Assembly (NCBI GenBank): GCA_015482705.2
Contig: JADMLA020000004.1
Location: 1 to 62,279, forward strand
Reading direction: 5' to 3'
Length of the DNA: 62,279 bases
Origin: Prosthecochloris sp.
GTDB taxonomy: Bacteria; Bacteroidota; Chlorobiia; Chlorobiales; Chlorobiaceae
The translations under genes were made by a program, and so were the position numbers. Positions 8,672-18,014 of this stretch are shown piece after piece; the first letter of the stretch is position 1, and the number at the start of each line of letters is the position of its first letter. Below the pieces are notes generated by a model. The model worked only from the letters and a program-made list of their open reading frames with translations, was not told the origin of the DNA and searched no databases.

Positions 8672-8768
8672 AGTGGCATGAATTTTACAACCTCACGCCC
8701 GTGAGGTTGAGCAGGCGGAATGGGGGACGCCTGCTCCAAGAAAGCGGTCAGTACGGCCGCTTTTTTTT
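8672..8768 (+). ncRNA. Candidate sigma-54-dependent small RNA with three hairpins
   Basis: Between the sigma-54 promoter and a T-run lie about 97 bases with almost continuous perfect secondary structure. Hairpin 1: 8688-8696 pairs with 8701-8709 (9 bp, loop gccc). Hairpin 2: 8710-8717 pairs with 8728-8735 (8 bp, loop gaatggggga, G-rich). Hairpin 3: 8743-8749 pairs with 8755-8761, followed by eight T (terminator). No credible open reading frame with a ribosome binding site fits; the only ATG gives eight codons. I do not recognise the family. Promoter, stem-loops and terminator in register make an independently transcribed regulatory RNA the best reading. The G-rich loop is a plausible seed for pairing with pyrimidine-rich ribosome binding regions. 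Confidence 0.6.
8741..8768 (+). terminator. Rho-independent terminator of the small RNA
   Basis: The 7-bp stem agcggtc / ggccgct (one G-U pair, 5-base loop agtac) is followed directly by a run of eight T (8761-8768). This defines the 3' end of the predicted small RNA. Confidence 0.8.
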
Positions 8769-8966
8769 ATTCCGATTACCGATTTTTTGCAAGGCTTTTG
8801 ACTACTTATAACGGTGTTGTCGAAATCTCGTGTGCAGCATGTGTATCGGGGAAGAAGTCTCATCGATCCCGAAATGATTGTAGAGAGTTTCGTCTCGATG
8901 CCCTCGTGAAATCTTTTATGCCGAGCAATGGTAACTTGGTCATGTCTCTGCCTGCCGTTGTACTCG

Positions 8967-10214
8967 TCAGAGATAGCTCGGGTCTACAACTCTTCCCATA
9001 AACAGTATCGTGCCGAAACGGTTTTCTCTGATGATAAACAAAAATGGATGATCTGCACGAAACACGGGAGCGGGTTCGGGCATTGCGGATGTGAGCTGCA
9101 TAACGACGCCAGTTGCTGCGGCTGCTTCGGTTCCCTCTTCATTAACGTCTATAAATGCTTTATGAACAACAGCCCCGATGAAAAGTTTGTTTTTATCGGG
9201 AGTCATATTTGAAAAGTCGGCTTTCATTGGATCGAATGCATCCGTCATGCCTAGTTTGCGGAGTGTCTGATCGAGGCGGAAGGTGGAGGTGAGGGTGAAC
9301 TTCGGGATGAAAACACTGACGGTTGTCTCTTCGAGTGAGTTTGAAAAAGTATTCAACAGTTCTGGTGTGATGGTGTCTTCGAGCACCGACAGTCCCTTTT
9401 TTTCGGCAGGAAGCAGTACAAGCATCGAAAGATCTCTGCCGGAGTAGGGTAACTCGAGAATCTGTAGAGAATCCGATGATGCGTACCTGAACTGCTGTTC
9501 CTGATGCATCATGGAAACGGTTACTGTTTTGTCTTGTTTGACGAAAAAACTTGACTCAGTTGTTGCCGATTTGTCAAAACTGTTTGTCCAGTCGCCCTTG
9601 AAGTAGATGGCGTTGACCAGTGTCAGTCTGGTGAGGCTGTTAAGAATACCGGGTTTCAAGAGTTCCTTGATTTTATCCCTGGTTTTCTTTTCCACCCAGG
9701 TGTTGATGGTTTCTCTGGCTGTTTCGGGGTCTTTGGTGTAGTCGACCGAGGTAACGGTTGAACGGTAGTCTCGTTTGAGATCATGCAGGAAAGAGTTTGA
9801 AAGTGCATATCCTTCCTGCGGCCATAATGAGTTTGCTGTTTCAAGCGTTACGGCATCTTTTGCGGTAATCGAGTCGATGTTTTTTTCAAATGCAGCCTAT
9901 GCGGAATGATATGCAGTGATGTTATCCGGTGCCTGGAGTAGTGAAGCAATCTGGCGTTCGGTTTCTCCAGCAGCACCTGCAAGAGTCATCGAGAGTGCTG
10001 CCGATATGCTGTAGGGTGAAAAGAAAAGGTTGCTGTCGGTTTTTTTTCCCAGTACACGGTAGAGGTTCAGAGAAAATGTCGTTTTATCGGTATTTTTTAT
10101 TGCTGCCGACGTTTTGTTTTCCTCATTTTCGGTTTTAGCAGTTACGCTGCAAGCAAAAACCGGGATGAGAAGCAAAAGGAGCGCTGTTGTGCGTATAATA
10201 TTGCTGATAGACAT
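8967..10214 (-). pseudogene. Serpin-family protease inhibitor gene interrupted by one amber codon
   Basis: Both parts lie in the same frame. Residues 1-105 (from ATG 10214) and the rest down to 8967 form one continuous serpin of about 415 codons, broken only by a TAG at 9897-9899 after AYHSA; the frame resumes AAFEKNIDSITAKD. The N-terminus is a signal peptide with a lipobox-like VFAC, so the product would be exported or a lipoprotein. The reactive-centre hinge EEGTEAAAATG fits inhibitory serpins, with P1 near QLTSA. The C-terminal signature DHPFLFIIRE is intact. Serpins trap serine or cysteine proteases as covalent complexes. A recent nonsense mutation is the simplest reading; readthrough or a sequencing error are alternatives. 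The position beside repeats suggests lateral acquisition. Confidence 0.85.
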
Positions 10215-10283
10215 CTCTTTACGATTTAGAGTGCATCTCCTATATAAGACGCATCACTCCCGAAATATTGGGAAACCTTCTGG

Positions 10284-11888
10284 TTACTGTACTTCTGCGG
10301 GGGCGGCGTATGTTGTTTCCTGCATATTGAACAGATAGTAGTTGATGCTGTCGCTCAGTGCCTGAAGACTCGCATCGATGATGTTGGTTGAAACACCGAC
10401 TGTTGACCATGTCGAGTGCCCGTCACTGGTTTCGATAAGTACTCTTACCTTGGCGCTTGTTCCTTTTTTTTCTTCAAGCACACGTACTTTGTAGTCAACC
10501 AGCTTTATGGTTCGTATGGCTGGATAAAAGCCACGCAGAACTTTCCGAAGCGCCTTGTCGAGTGCATTGACCGGACCGTCTCCATCGGCGGCCGTCATCT
10601 CGATTTCATCGTTGACCTCGATTTTAAGGATAGCTTGGTCAACGGGTTCACGGTTTTTGGCTGACTCGATGTGTACTTTCGATTCGAGTACTTCAAAAAA
10701 CGGTTTGAATTTCCCCAGCTCATGGTGTAGAAGCAGCTCAAAAGACGCTTCGGCAACATCGAACTGGAAGCCCTCATATTCGAGTTTTTTGATTCTCTGA
10801 ACGATTTTCTTAAACAGCTCACCGCTTTCCGGCAGCTCTATACCTAATTCTTTTGCTTTATAACGGATATTACTCTGCCCTGCAAGTTCGGAGACAAGGA
10901 CTCTCTGGCGGTTACCCACGGTTTTTGGGTCGATGTGTTCGTAGAGCGAACTTTCTTTGAGTACCGCGCTGACATGGATCCCCCCTTTATGGGCAAAGGC
11001 GGATTTACCGACAAAAGGTGCTCTGTTATCAGGAGGAAGATTCAGCAGCTCGTAGACGGAGTTGGAGAGCGAGGTAAGCTGATTGAGGTTCAGCTTATGA
11101 TGAAAATGGCCGTCGAGCTTCAGGATGACATTCGGAATGATGCTGATAAGGTTTGCATTCCCGCATCGTTCACCGATACCGTTTATGGTGCCCTGTACGT
11201 GAGATGCACCGGCTCGTAATGCAGAAAGAGCATTTGCGACAGCAAGGTCGCTGTCGTTATGAGTGTGAATGCCGATTGGAATGTTGGTTACGGAAATAAC
11301 CTCCTGAACGATTGTATATACTTCATGAGGCATTGTGCCGCCATTGGTATCGCAGAGTACAAGACGTTCTGCTCCGGCTTCTTCGGCCGTTTGCAGCATT
11401 GTCATCGCAAACTCGGAATTGTCCTTGTAGCCATCGAAGAAGTGCTCGGCATCGAACAGCACCTGCCGACCACGGTTTTTCAGAAAGTTGACCGATTTGA
11501 AAATCAGTTCGGCGTTTTCTTCGTCATTCAGCCCCAACCCGACTGCAGAGTGGGCTTTCCAGGTCTTCCCGAAAATGGTGATTACAGGCGTTTCAGATTT
11601 CAGGAGTCCCGTCAGATTAGGGTCCTTTTCGATGGTATCGGGTTTTCTCGCTGTAGAACCGAAAGCACAGAGCTTGGCGTTTTTTAACCGAATATGGAGT
11701 GCTCTGCGGAAAAATTCTTCATCCTTGGGATTGCTGCTTGGCCATCCACCCTCGATATAATCAACACCGAATTCATCGAGTTTTTCGGTTATGAGCAACT
11801 TGTCCTGGACGGAAAGGGTTATTTTTTCTCCCTGGGTTCCGTCCCTGAGTGTGGTATCATATAGTTCTATGGCGCTTCTGTTCTTCAT
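10284..11888 (-). CDS. cimA: (R)-citramalate synthase CimA
   Basis: CimA condenses pyruvate and acetyl-CoA to (R)-citramalate, the threonine-independent entry to isoleucine. The 534-residue protein has an HMGL-like TIM barrel starting ELYDTTLRDGTQGEK, with metal-binding IGIHTHNDSDLAVANAL, and a C-terminal LeuA-dimer regulatory domain. It is distinguished from LeuA by the GTQG motif and by having its own copy beside leuA in the operon. I chose ATG 11888 (MKNRSAIELYDTT) with gggaaag 8 bases upstream; an ATG at 11942 overlapping the leuD stop would add 18 unlikely residues. It is the last gene of the operon. With citramalate as substrate, LeuCD and LeuB would carry the intermediate to 2-oxobutyrate. 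Confidence 0.92.
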   Translation of the reverse strand: MKNRSAIELYDTTLRDGTQGEKITLSVQDKLLITEKLDEFGVDYIEGGWPSSNPKDEEFFRRALHIRLKNAKLCAFGSTARKPDTIEKDPNLTGLLKSETPVITIFGKTWKAHSAVGLGLNDEENAELIFKSVNFLKNRGRQVLFDAEHFFDGYKDNSEFAMTMLQTAEEAGAERLVLCDTNGGTMPHEVYTIVQEVISVTNIPIGIHTHNDSDLAVANALSALRAGASHVQGTINGIGERCGNANLISIIPNVILKLDGHFHHKLNLNQLTSLSNSVYELLNLPPDNRAPFVGKSAFAHKGGIHVSAVLKESSLYEHIDPKTVGNRQRVLVSELAGQSNIRYKAKELGIELPESGELFKKIVQRIKKLEYEGFQFDVAEASFELLLHHELGKFKPFFEVLESKVHIESAKNREPVDQAILKIEVNDEIEMTAADGDGPVNALDKALRKVLRGFYPAIRTIKLVDYKVRVLEEKKGTSAKVRVLIETSDGHSTWSTVGVSTNIIDASLQALSDSINYYLFNMQETTYAAPAEVQ

Positions 11889-11938
11889 ATCAGTTTCTTT
11901 CCCTTGCAATGAGCGGTCAAATGCGAGGCGTGCCCGAA

Positions 11939-12502
11939 TCAAGAGCTCATAAGATTTTCCTTTTTAGCGTAAGCAAAGATTCCGCCGGACATGACGATAT
12001 TGTAAACGTCCCCGAGCGGTTTGAGCGTATAGGCCGTTTCCTGTGTCAGGTTTTCAATCGTGTTGTTATCAATATCAATCTTCAGTTCATCACCGGTCAT
12101 AACGGTTTTGTTGAGAGCTTCGGCTGTTTCGTAAGGTATAACAAAGCCTCCGTCTACACAGTTGCGGTAAAAAATTCTCGCATATGATTCGGCAACGATG
12201 GCCTTCGCTCCGGCAACCTGAAGAGAAAACGGAGCGTGTTCACGCGATGATCCGCAACCGAAATTGGGACCTGCGATGATGATCGAGTATTCCGATTCGA
12301 ATTTTCCGTTCTCAACAAAGGGACGGTTTCCCTCGGGAAGTCCCGCTTCGGCAATCGGTACCCCGGAGAGGGCATATTTTCCATAAAGCTTGACTTCTTC
12401 GGGATCTGATAGGCTGTAAACAAGGTGCTCGGCCGGGATGATCTGGTCGGTATCGATGTTTTTACCCAAAACATAGGCTTTTCCCTGTATGATGCTGTCC
12501 AT
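11939..12502 (-). CDS. leuD: 3-isopropylmalate dehydratase small subunit LeuD
   Basis: This is the swivel-domain subunit of isopropylmalate isomerase, which with LeuC interconverts 2- and 3-isopropylmalate (and probably citramalate to 3-methylmalate). Family motifs are NIDTDQIIPAEHL near residue 16 and GPNFGCGSSREHAP near residue 80. The 187 residues are typical of the short bacterial/archaeal type. It lies 32 bp after leuC, and its stop overlaps the first possible cimA start. Confidence 0.95.
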   Translation of the reverse strand: MDSIIQGKAYVLGKNIDTDQIIPAEHLVYSLSDPEEVKLYGKYALSGVPIAEAGLPEGNRPFVENGKFESEYSIIIAGPNFGCGSSREHAPFSLQVAGAKAIVAESYARIFYRNCVDGGFVIPYETAEALNKTVMTGDELKIDIDNNTIENLTQETAYTLKPLGDVYNIVMSGGIFAYAKKENLMSS

Positions 12503-12534
12503 AATGTTTGTGCTTTGATCTGTTTTCGGTCCGA

Positions 12535-13833
12535 TTATCTGAGAAACTCTCTGGGGTCGGTTAATTTGCCTGTAATTGCCGATGCGGCGGCAGTCAGTGG
12601 AGATGCAAGGCAGACACCGGCTTTTTTACTGCCCATTCGACCTGGGAAGTTTCTGTTTGTTGTCGAGACGACAAGATCGTTGTCTTCCGAGCGTCCGAAT
12701 GTGTCGGATGGGCCTCCGAGGCAAGCTGCGCATGATGGCCGGGCGATGGTGCAGCCTGCGTCTTCAAGGATTTTCTTTATAGGCTGGCCTTCAACCAGTT
12801 CCGTCTCGAGGCTTTGGGCAACTTCCACGGTTGCCGGGACGATGTTTGTCGGTACCGAAACCGTTTTACCTTTCAGGATTCCTGCTGCCATGACAAAATC
12901 ACTGAGCTTTCCACCTGTGCAGGAGCCGATATAGGATTTCGTGATCCTGGTATCCTGAACACTTCGAACGGTTGCTCGATTGTCAGGGCTATGCGGCATG
13001 GCCACTACAGGTTCGAGCTCTTCGACCCTGTAGCGATAGATGCTATGATAGTCGGCATCGGGGTCGCTCTTGAAAATTTCATACGGTTTTCCTGACCTTT
13101 CTTGTACATAGGCTTCGGTAACATTGTCCGCAGCAATGATGCCATTCATACCACCGGCTTCTATAGCCATGTTGGTCAGCGTCATGCGTTCTTCCATCGG
13201 CAGTGAGTATACCGCTGAACCATCGAATTCCATGGCTCGGTAAGTTGCTCCGTCAGTGCCGATATCGCCAAGGATCTGCAAGATGAGATCTTTTGCAGCG
13301 AGATAGTCCGGCATTTGGCCCTCGAAAATGAACTTCATGGATTCGGGGACTTTTTCCCAGATTTTTCCCGTACCGAGAATAAATGCGGCATCGGTATTGC
13401 CGATACCCGTGCCGAACATGCCGAACGCACCGGAGGTGCAGGTATGTGAGTCGGTCCCGAAAAGAACCGTACCTGGAAGGTTATAGCCTTCCTCGGCAAG
13501 GGCGACATGACAAACCCCTTTGTAGCGGTCGGTCCCGACGTCGTAATAGTTTGGAAGGTTCTGCTCTTTCGAAAATTTCCGTAAAAGGTCGATGTTGCGG
13601 TGAGCGTGCTCGTTTTCGGTGAAAATATAGTGGTCCGGAAGTACCACGATCTTTTCTGGATCCCATACTTTTGCGCCGGAACCGAATTTTTCCTTGAATA
13701 TGTCGAAAGTCGGTGGGCCGCATACGTCGTGTGTCAGCAGAATGTCGACATTGAGCCATACATTCTCACCTGTTTCGACAAATTTTCGGTTGGCAGCCCT
13801 GGCAAGGATTTTCTGCGTTATCGTTTGTGCCAT
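12535..13833 (-). CDS. leuC: 3-isopropylmalate dehydratase large subunit LeuC
   Basis: This aconitase-superfamily subunit holds the 4Fe-4S cluster of isopropylmalate isomerase. The cluster cysteines are visible as GSCTGGKLSDF and CAACLGG. LLTHDVCGPPTFDIF near residue 33 and FGTDSHTCTSGAFG near residue 125 carry active-site residues. At 432 residues it is the shorter HacA/LeuC2-like form. It lies directly downstream of leuA (6 bp) and upstream of leuD, so the holoenzyme is encoded contiguously. Confidence 0.96.
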   Translation of the reverse strand: MAQTITQKILARAANRKFVETGENVWLNVDILLTHDVCGPPTFDIFKEKFGSGAKVWDPEKIVVLPDHYIFTENEHAHRNIDLLRKFSKEQNLPNYYDVGTDRYKGVCHVALAEEGYNLPGTVLFGTDSHTCTSGAFGMFGTGIGNTDAAFILGTGKIWEKVPESMKFIFEGQMPDYLAAKDLILQILGDIGTDGATYRAMEFDGSAVYSLPMEERMTLTNMAIEAGGMNGIIAADNVTEAYVQERSGKPYEIFKSDPDADYHSIYRYRVEELEPVVAMPHSPDNRATVRSVQDTRITKSYIGSCTGGKLSDFVMAAGILKGKTVSVPTNIVPATVEVAQSLETELVEGQPIKKILEDAGCTIARPSCAACLGGPSDTFGRSEDNDLVVSTTNRNFPGRMGSKKAGVCLASPLTAAASAITGKLTDPREFLR

Positions 13834-13839
13834 GATCGG

Positions 13840-15408
13840 TTAAATCCCGTTATCGATTGTATTGTTGTTTTCGTTTTCTGCTGCATCCTGTCTCAGACTG
13901 AGCGCCTGAAGGTATGCTTTTGCACTTGCTTCGATGATGTCTGTCGACACTCCGCGTCCGGTAAATAGGTGTTCGCCATCCTTGAGTCTTACCGTCGCTT
14001 CACCGAGAGCCTGACGGCCTGCAGTTGTTGAACGTACCGAATAGGAGTATAGCAACGAGCCAAGACTCAGTGCCCGTTCGATCGCCCTGAAGCATGCGTC
14101 GACGGGGCCGTCTCCGGTGGATGATTCTTCATACGTGTTACCTTTTACCCGTATTCTTACTGTTGCGGTAGGAATGGATGCCGTGCCGCTGTTGACATGG
14201 AGATAATCGAGTTCAAGAGGTTCGAGCGGTTTGTTCAGCTCGTCTCCCATGAGTACTCTCAGGTCATCATCGTAAATTTCTTTTTTCTTGTCGGCAACTG
14301 ACAAAAATCGCTCATATACTTTTTCCAGTTCCTCGCCGGTGACTTTATATCCCAGTGAGCTCAAGCGTGCCTGCAAACCGTGTTTGCCTGAATGGCGTCC
14401 AAGCACGATGGTTGTCTGTGGAACGCCTACGGATTCAGGGGTCATCACTTCATAGGTTTGCCTGTTTTTCAGCATTCCGTCCTGGTGTATGCCGGATTCG
14501 TGGGCAAATGCGTTGTCGCCGACTATTGCCTTGTTCGGCTGGATGATAAGACCGGTGAACGAGGAAACCATGCGACTGGTATTGTAGATTTCTTCAGTCA
14601 CGATGTCTGTATAATAGTCATGCAGGTCGTTTCGCACTTTCAATCCCATCACGATTTCTTCGAGGGAGGCGTTGCCTGCTCTTTCCCCGATGCCATTGAT
14701 CGAGCACTCGGCCTGTCTCGCTCCATTTTCGATTGAACTGAGTGTGTTCGCCACGGCAAGACCAAGATCGTTGTGACAATGAACGCTGATAACTGCCTGG
14801 TCTATGTTTGCGACCCGTTGTTTCAGGTCTGCGATTTTTTTTCCGAACTCGGACGGCCAGGTATAGCCGGTAGTGTCTGGAATGTTGACTGTCGTAGCAC
14901 CGGCTTCTATGACTGCCTCGACAATTTCAGCGAGATAGGCCGGGTCTGTTCTTCCTGCATCTTCGGCAGAAAATTCAATATCATCGGTAAATGTTTTAGC
15001 ATACCTGACAGCGTCTACCGCCATCTTGAGAATGGATCGCTGTTTTTCCGCAAGAGTCTTACCGTACCGTTCGTGTCCGAACTTGCCCATGATGTGAATA
15101 TCCGATGTGCTGATAAACGTATGAATCCTCGGATATCGTGCATTTCTCAGAGCATCGTAGGCGCTTTTGATATCGTTTTCCATGGCCCTGCAGAGTGCGG
15201 CCACGATTTTACCGGATTCATCGCCAACCTGGCGAACAGCCTCGAACTGAAGCGGAGAAGATGCGGGAAACCCCGCTTCAATGATATCTACATTGAGCTT
15301 TTCGAGCTGCCGTGCTATCTCGACCTTTTCCTGCAGGTTCAAAGATGCCCCTGGTGACTGTTCACCGTCACGCAGGGTGGTGTCAAATATCAGTACCTTT
15401 TCTTTCAC
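13840..15408 (-). CDS. leuA: 2-isopropylmalate synthase LeuA
   Basis: LeuA condenses 2-oxoisovalerate and acetyl-CoA, the committed step to leucine. The 522 residues begin IFDTTLRDGEQSPGASL (catalytic metal-binding motif), with VHCHNDLGLAVANTL at the barrel C-end, SGIHQDGMLKN in the linker, and a C-terminal LeuA-dimer domain that normally binds leucine for feedback inhibition. GEQSPG, rather than GTQG, distinguishes it from the CimA encoded in the same operon. It follows leuB by 17 bp. Confidence 0.97.
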   Translation of the reverse strand: MKEKVLIFDTTLRDGEQSPGASLNLQEKVEIARQLEKLNVDIIEAGFPASSPLQFEAVRQVGDESGKIVAALCRAMENDIKSAYDALRNARYPRIHTFISTSDIHIMGKFGHERYGKTLAEKQRSILKMAVDAVRYAKTFTDDIEFSAEDAGRTDPAYLAEIVEAVIEAGATTVNIPDTTGYTWPSEFGKKIADLKQRVANIDQAVISVHCHNDLGLAVANTLSSIENGARQAECSINGIGERAGNASLEEIVMGLKVRNDLHDYYTDIVTEEIYNTSRMVSSFTGLIIQPNKAIVGDNAFAHESGIHQDGMLKNRQTYEVMTPESVGVPQTTIVLGRHSGKHGLQARLSSLGYKVTGEELEKVYERFLSVADKKKEIYDDDLRVLMGDELNKPLEPLELDYLHVNSGTASIPTATVRIRVKGNTYEESSTGDGPVDACFRAIERALSLGSLLYSYSVRSTTAGRQALGEATVRLKDGEHLFTGRGVSTDIIEASAKAYLQALSLRQDAAENENNNTIDNGI

Positions 15409-15425
15409 ATTTCATCGGATGATAG

Positions 15426-16487
15426 TTACGATACTTCTAGATTTGCCGTGATGGCATCGGTGATTTCTGTTGTCGATGCTATGTTGTCATCGGAGTTAGC
15501 GATATCGGCGGTACGCATTCCGGATTCAAGAGTTTTTTCAATCGCCTTGTATATGTCATCGGCAACGTGCTGCATTGAAAAACTGTGTTCGAACATCATG
15601 GCTACCGAAGCGATAGTCGCTATCGGATTTGCCTTGTTCTGCCCTGCGATGTCGGGTGCACTTCCGTGGATCGGTTCATAAAGAGCATGATTCTTACCGA
15701 TACTTGCCGATGGAAGCATGCCAAGACTGCCGGTAATCATGCCGGAGATATCACTGAGTATATCACCGAAAAGGTTTTTTGTGACAATAACGTCGAACTG
15801 TTTGGGATCGCGGACAACCTGCATTGCAGCATTGTCTACATACATGTCGGTCAACTCGACATCAGGAAAATCCTTGTGCACTTCATGGACGATGTTTCTC
15901 CAGAATTGTGAGCATTCCAGCACGTTGGCTTTGTCAATACAGACAAGCCGCTTTTCCCGTTTCATGGCTGTTTCGAATGCAAGACGTGCAATGCGTTCGA
16001 CCTCGTATTTTTCATACACCATGGTGTTCCAGCCTTTGGTGTCATCGTATCCTCTTGGCTGGCCGAAATAAATCCCTCCTGTCAGTTCTCTGATCACCAT
16101 GAAGTCTGTGCCCGAAAGGATATCAGGCTTGAGTGACGATGCGTTGACAAGGGCATCGTATACTTTTGCCGGGCGGAAGTTCGCAAAAAGGCCCAGTTCC
16201 TTGCGGATTCTCAGGAGTGCGGCTTCCGGTTTTTTTTCATGCGGCAGGTTTTCCCATTTCGGGCCGCCGACAGCACCGAGCAGAACAGCATCGCATTTTC
16301 TACAGGCTTCGAGAGTTTCCTCGGTGAGCATCTCGTTGTGGACATCGTATGACGCTCCTCCGAAAAGGTGCTCCTCTATCGATACTTCCAGGTCATATTT
16401 CTCCTCCAGCGCATTGATGACCTGTACGGCACTGGCGACAACTTCCGGCCCGATTCCGTCGCCCGGTATGGTTACTATCTTGAACAT
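15426..16487 (-). CDS. leuB: 3-isopropylmalate dehydrogenase LeuB
   Basis: LeuB oxidatively decarboxylates 3-isopropylmalate to 2-oxoisocaproate with NAD+, and probably 3-methylmalate to 2-oxobutyrate in the citramalate route. It has 353 residues with the isocitrate/isopropylmalate dehydrogenase fold. Visible motifs are IPGDGIGPEV at the N-terminus, DKANVLECSQFWR, and the metal/NAD region TKNLFGDILSDISGMITGSL followed by EPIHGSAPDIAGQ. It lies 10 bp downstream of ilvC, reading the minus strand. Confidence 0.97.
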   Translation of the reverse strand: MFKIVTIPGDGIGPEVVASAVQVINALEEKYDLEVSIEEHLFGGASYDVHNEMLTEETLEACRKCDAVLLGAVGGPKWENLPHEKKPEAALLRIRKELGLFANFRPAKVYDALVNASSLKPDILSGTDFMVIRELTGGIYFGQPRGYDDTKGWNTMVYEKYEVERIARLAFETAMKREKRLVCIDKANVLECSQFWRNIVHEVHKDFPDVELTDMYVDNAAMQVVRDPKQFDVIVTKNLFGDILSDISGMITGSLGMLPSASIGKNHALYEPIHGSAPDIAGQNKANPIATIASVAMMFEHSFSMQHVADDIYKAIEKTLESGMRTADIANSDDNIASTTEITDAITANLEVS

Positions 16488-16497
16488 TCTTTATCCA

Positions 16498-17490
16498 TTA
16501 TTTTTTTAGAAGCCAGCTCATCATTTCACGCAGTTTTGACCCGATCTTTTCGATAGGATGGTCTGTGTTGGAAGCGCGAAGCTTTTTCAGGTTTGGGTAA
16601 CCGGAGTTGCATTCATCGATGAATTCTTTGGCAAACCTGCCATCCTGAACTTCTTCAAGGATTTTTTTCATCTCTGCCTTGACGGCTGAAGTGATGACTC
16701 TCGGGCCGCGTGTCATACCTCCGTATTCGGCAGTGTCACTGACAGAATAATTCATACGTGACAAACCACCTTCATAATACAGATCGACAATCAGTTTCAG
16801 TTCGTGCATACATTCGAAATAGGCGAGTTCTGCCGGGTAACCTCCCTCGACAAGTGTTTCAAACCCTGCTTTGATCAGTTCTGCGGATCCCCCGCAAAGC
16901 ACGGCCTGTTCTCCGAACAGATCGGTTTCGGTCTCGTCCTTGAACGTTGTTTCGATGACGCCGGCCTTGGTTCCACCGAGGCCTTTGGCCCATGCAAGTG
17001 CCTGTTGTTTTGTATCGCCCGTATAATCCTGATAGACGGCTATGAGGCAGGGGACACCGTTGCCCTGGGTGAAGGTTCGGCGGACAAGATGGCCGGGGCT
17101 TTTCGGCGCGATCATCATGACGTTCACCGTTTCGGACGGTACGATCTGATTGTAATGGATATTGAATCCGTGTGCGAACGCCAAGGTATTGCCGGCTTCA
17201 AGGTTCGGAGCGATTTCCGTTTCATAAATGCTTTTCTGGTACTGGTCGGGGAGAAGAATCATAATGATATCCGCCCACTTTACGGCATCGGCTATCGGAT
17301 TGACCTCCAGACCTGCTTCCCTGGCTTTTGCGCATGAGGAACTGTCCGGTCTCAAACCTACACAGACGTTGAGTCCGCTTTCTTTCAGGTTCAGGGCGTG
17401 AGCGTGGCCCTGGCTTCCGTAACCGAGTACGGCGATGTTTTTCTCCTGCAGGTATTTCAGATCGGCATCCTGCTCGTAGTAAACGTTCAT
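16498..17490 (-). CDS. ilvC: Ketol-acid reductoisomerase (NADP+) IlvC
   Basis: IlvC isomerises and reduces acetolactate or acetohydroxybutyrate to dihydroxy acids for valine, leucine and isoleucine. The 330 residues mark the class I (short) form. The Rossmann motif GYGSQGHAHALNLKESGL is at residues 23-40, with an SS pair in the following loop (LRPDSSSCAKA) that favours NADPH. The C-terminal knotted domain contains DLFGEQAVLCGG and ECMHELKLIVDLYYEGG with metal-binding Glu/Asp residues. It starts at the ATG giving MNVYYEQDADL. Confidence 0.97.
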   Translation of the reverse strand: MNVYYEQDADLKYLQEKNIAVLGYGSQGHAHALNLKESGLNVCVGLRPDSSSCAKAREAGLEVNPIADAVKWADIIMILLPDQYQKSIYETEIAPNLEAGNTLAFAHGFNIHYNQIVPSETVNVMMIAPKSPGHLVRRTFTQGNGVPCLIAVYQDYTGDTKQQALAWAKGLGGTKAGVIETTFKDETETDLFGEQAVLCGGSAELIKAGFETLVEGGYPAELAYFECMHELKLIVDLYYEGGLSRMNYSVSDTAEYGGMTRGPRVITSAVKAEMKKILEEVQDGRFAKEFIDECNSGYPNLKKLRASNTDHPIEKIGSKLREMMSWLLKK

Positions 17491-17526
17491 ATGATTGTTT
17501 TCTGTTTTATGTTGCTTGAAAAAAAA

Positions 17527-18006
17527 TCAGCTCTCACCACGAGTCATGGCAACCGTGCCGGAGCGGGCAATTTCTTTTATGCCGAGTGGCCGGAACATGT
17601 CAATGGTTGTATTGATTTTGTCCGGTGAACCGACGACCTCAATAGTAATGGATTTTTGTTTTATATCCACGACTTTTGCCTTAAAAACATCGATCAACTC
17701 GAAAATCTCCTGTTGCGACTGTTTACCGAGTTTCAGTGTCATGAGAAGCAGCTCTCGCGATACGTGCGGCTTGTGTGTTACATCGACAACCTTCAGTGTG
17801 TCGATGAGCCGATTGAGCTGCTTGAGTATCTGGCTTATGATGTTGTCGTCTCCTCGGGTGACGATCGTCATTCGGGATATTTCACTGTCTTCTGTTTCTC
17901 CGATCGAAATGCTTTCAAGGTTGAATCCCCTTGCGCTGAACATGGCTGCAACTCTGTTAAGCGTACCGAATTTGTTTTCGACCAGAACGGATATGATATG
18001 TTTCAT
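17527..18006 (-). CDS. ilvN: Acetolactate synthase small (regulatory) subunit
   Basis: This is the regulatory subunit of acetohydroxyacid synthase. Its N-terminal ACT domain (ISVLVENKFGTLNRVAAMFS, then RGFNLESISIG) binds valine and mediates feedback inhibition. The 159 residues match IlvH/IlvN of the long type, with a second ACT-like C-terminal domain. It lies 9 bp downstream of the large-subunit gene, the usual arrangement, so both are made together. The symbol ilvN or ilvH is a naming choice. Confidence 0.95.
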   Translation of the reverse strand: MKHIISVLVENKFGTLNRVAAMFSARGFNLESISIGETEDSEISRMTIVTRGDDNIISQILKQLNRLIDTLKVVDVTHKPHVSRELLLMTLKLGKQSQQEIFELIDVFKAKVVDIKQKSITIEVVGSPDKINTTIDMFRPLGIKEIARSGTVAMTRGES

Positions 18007-18014
18007 AGCTTCAT

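Noticed and set aside
8720..9001. Plus-strand 93-codon frame over the small RNA
   Set aside because: It starts inside the second hairpin loop, reads through the terminator and runs into the serpin gene on the other strand.
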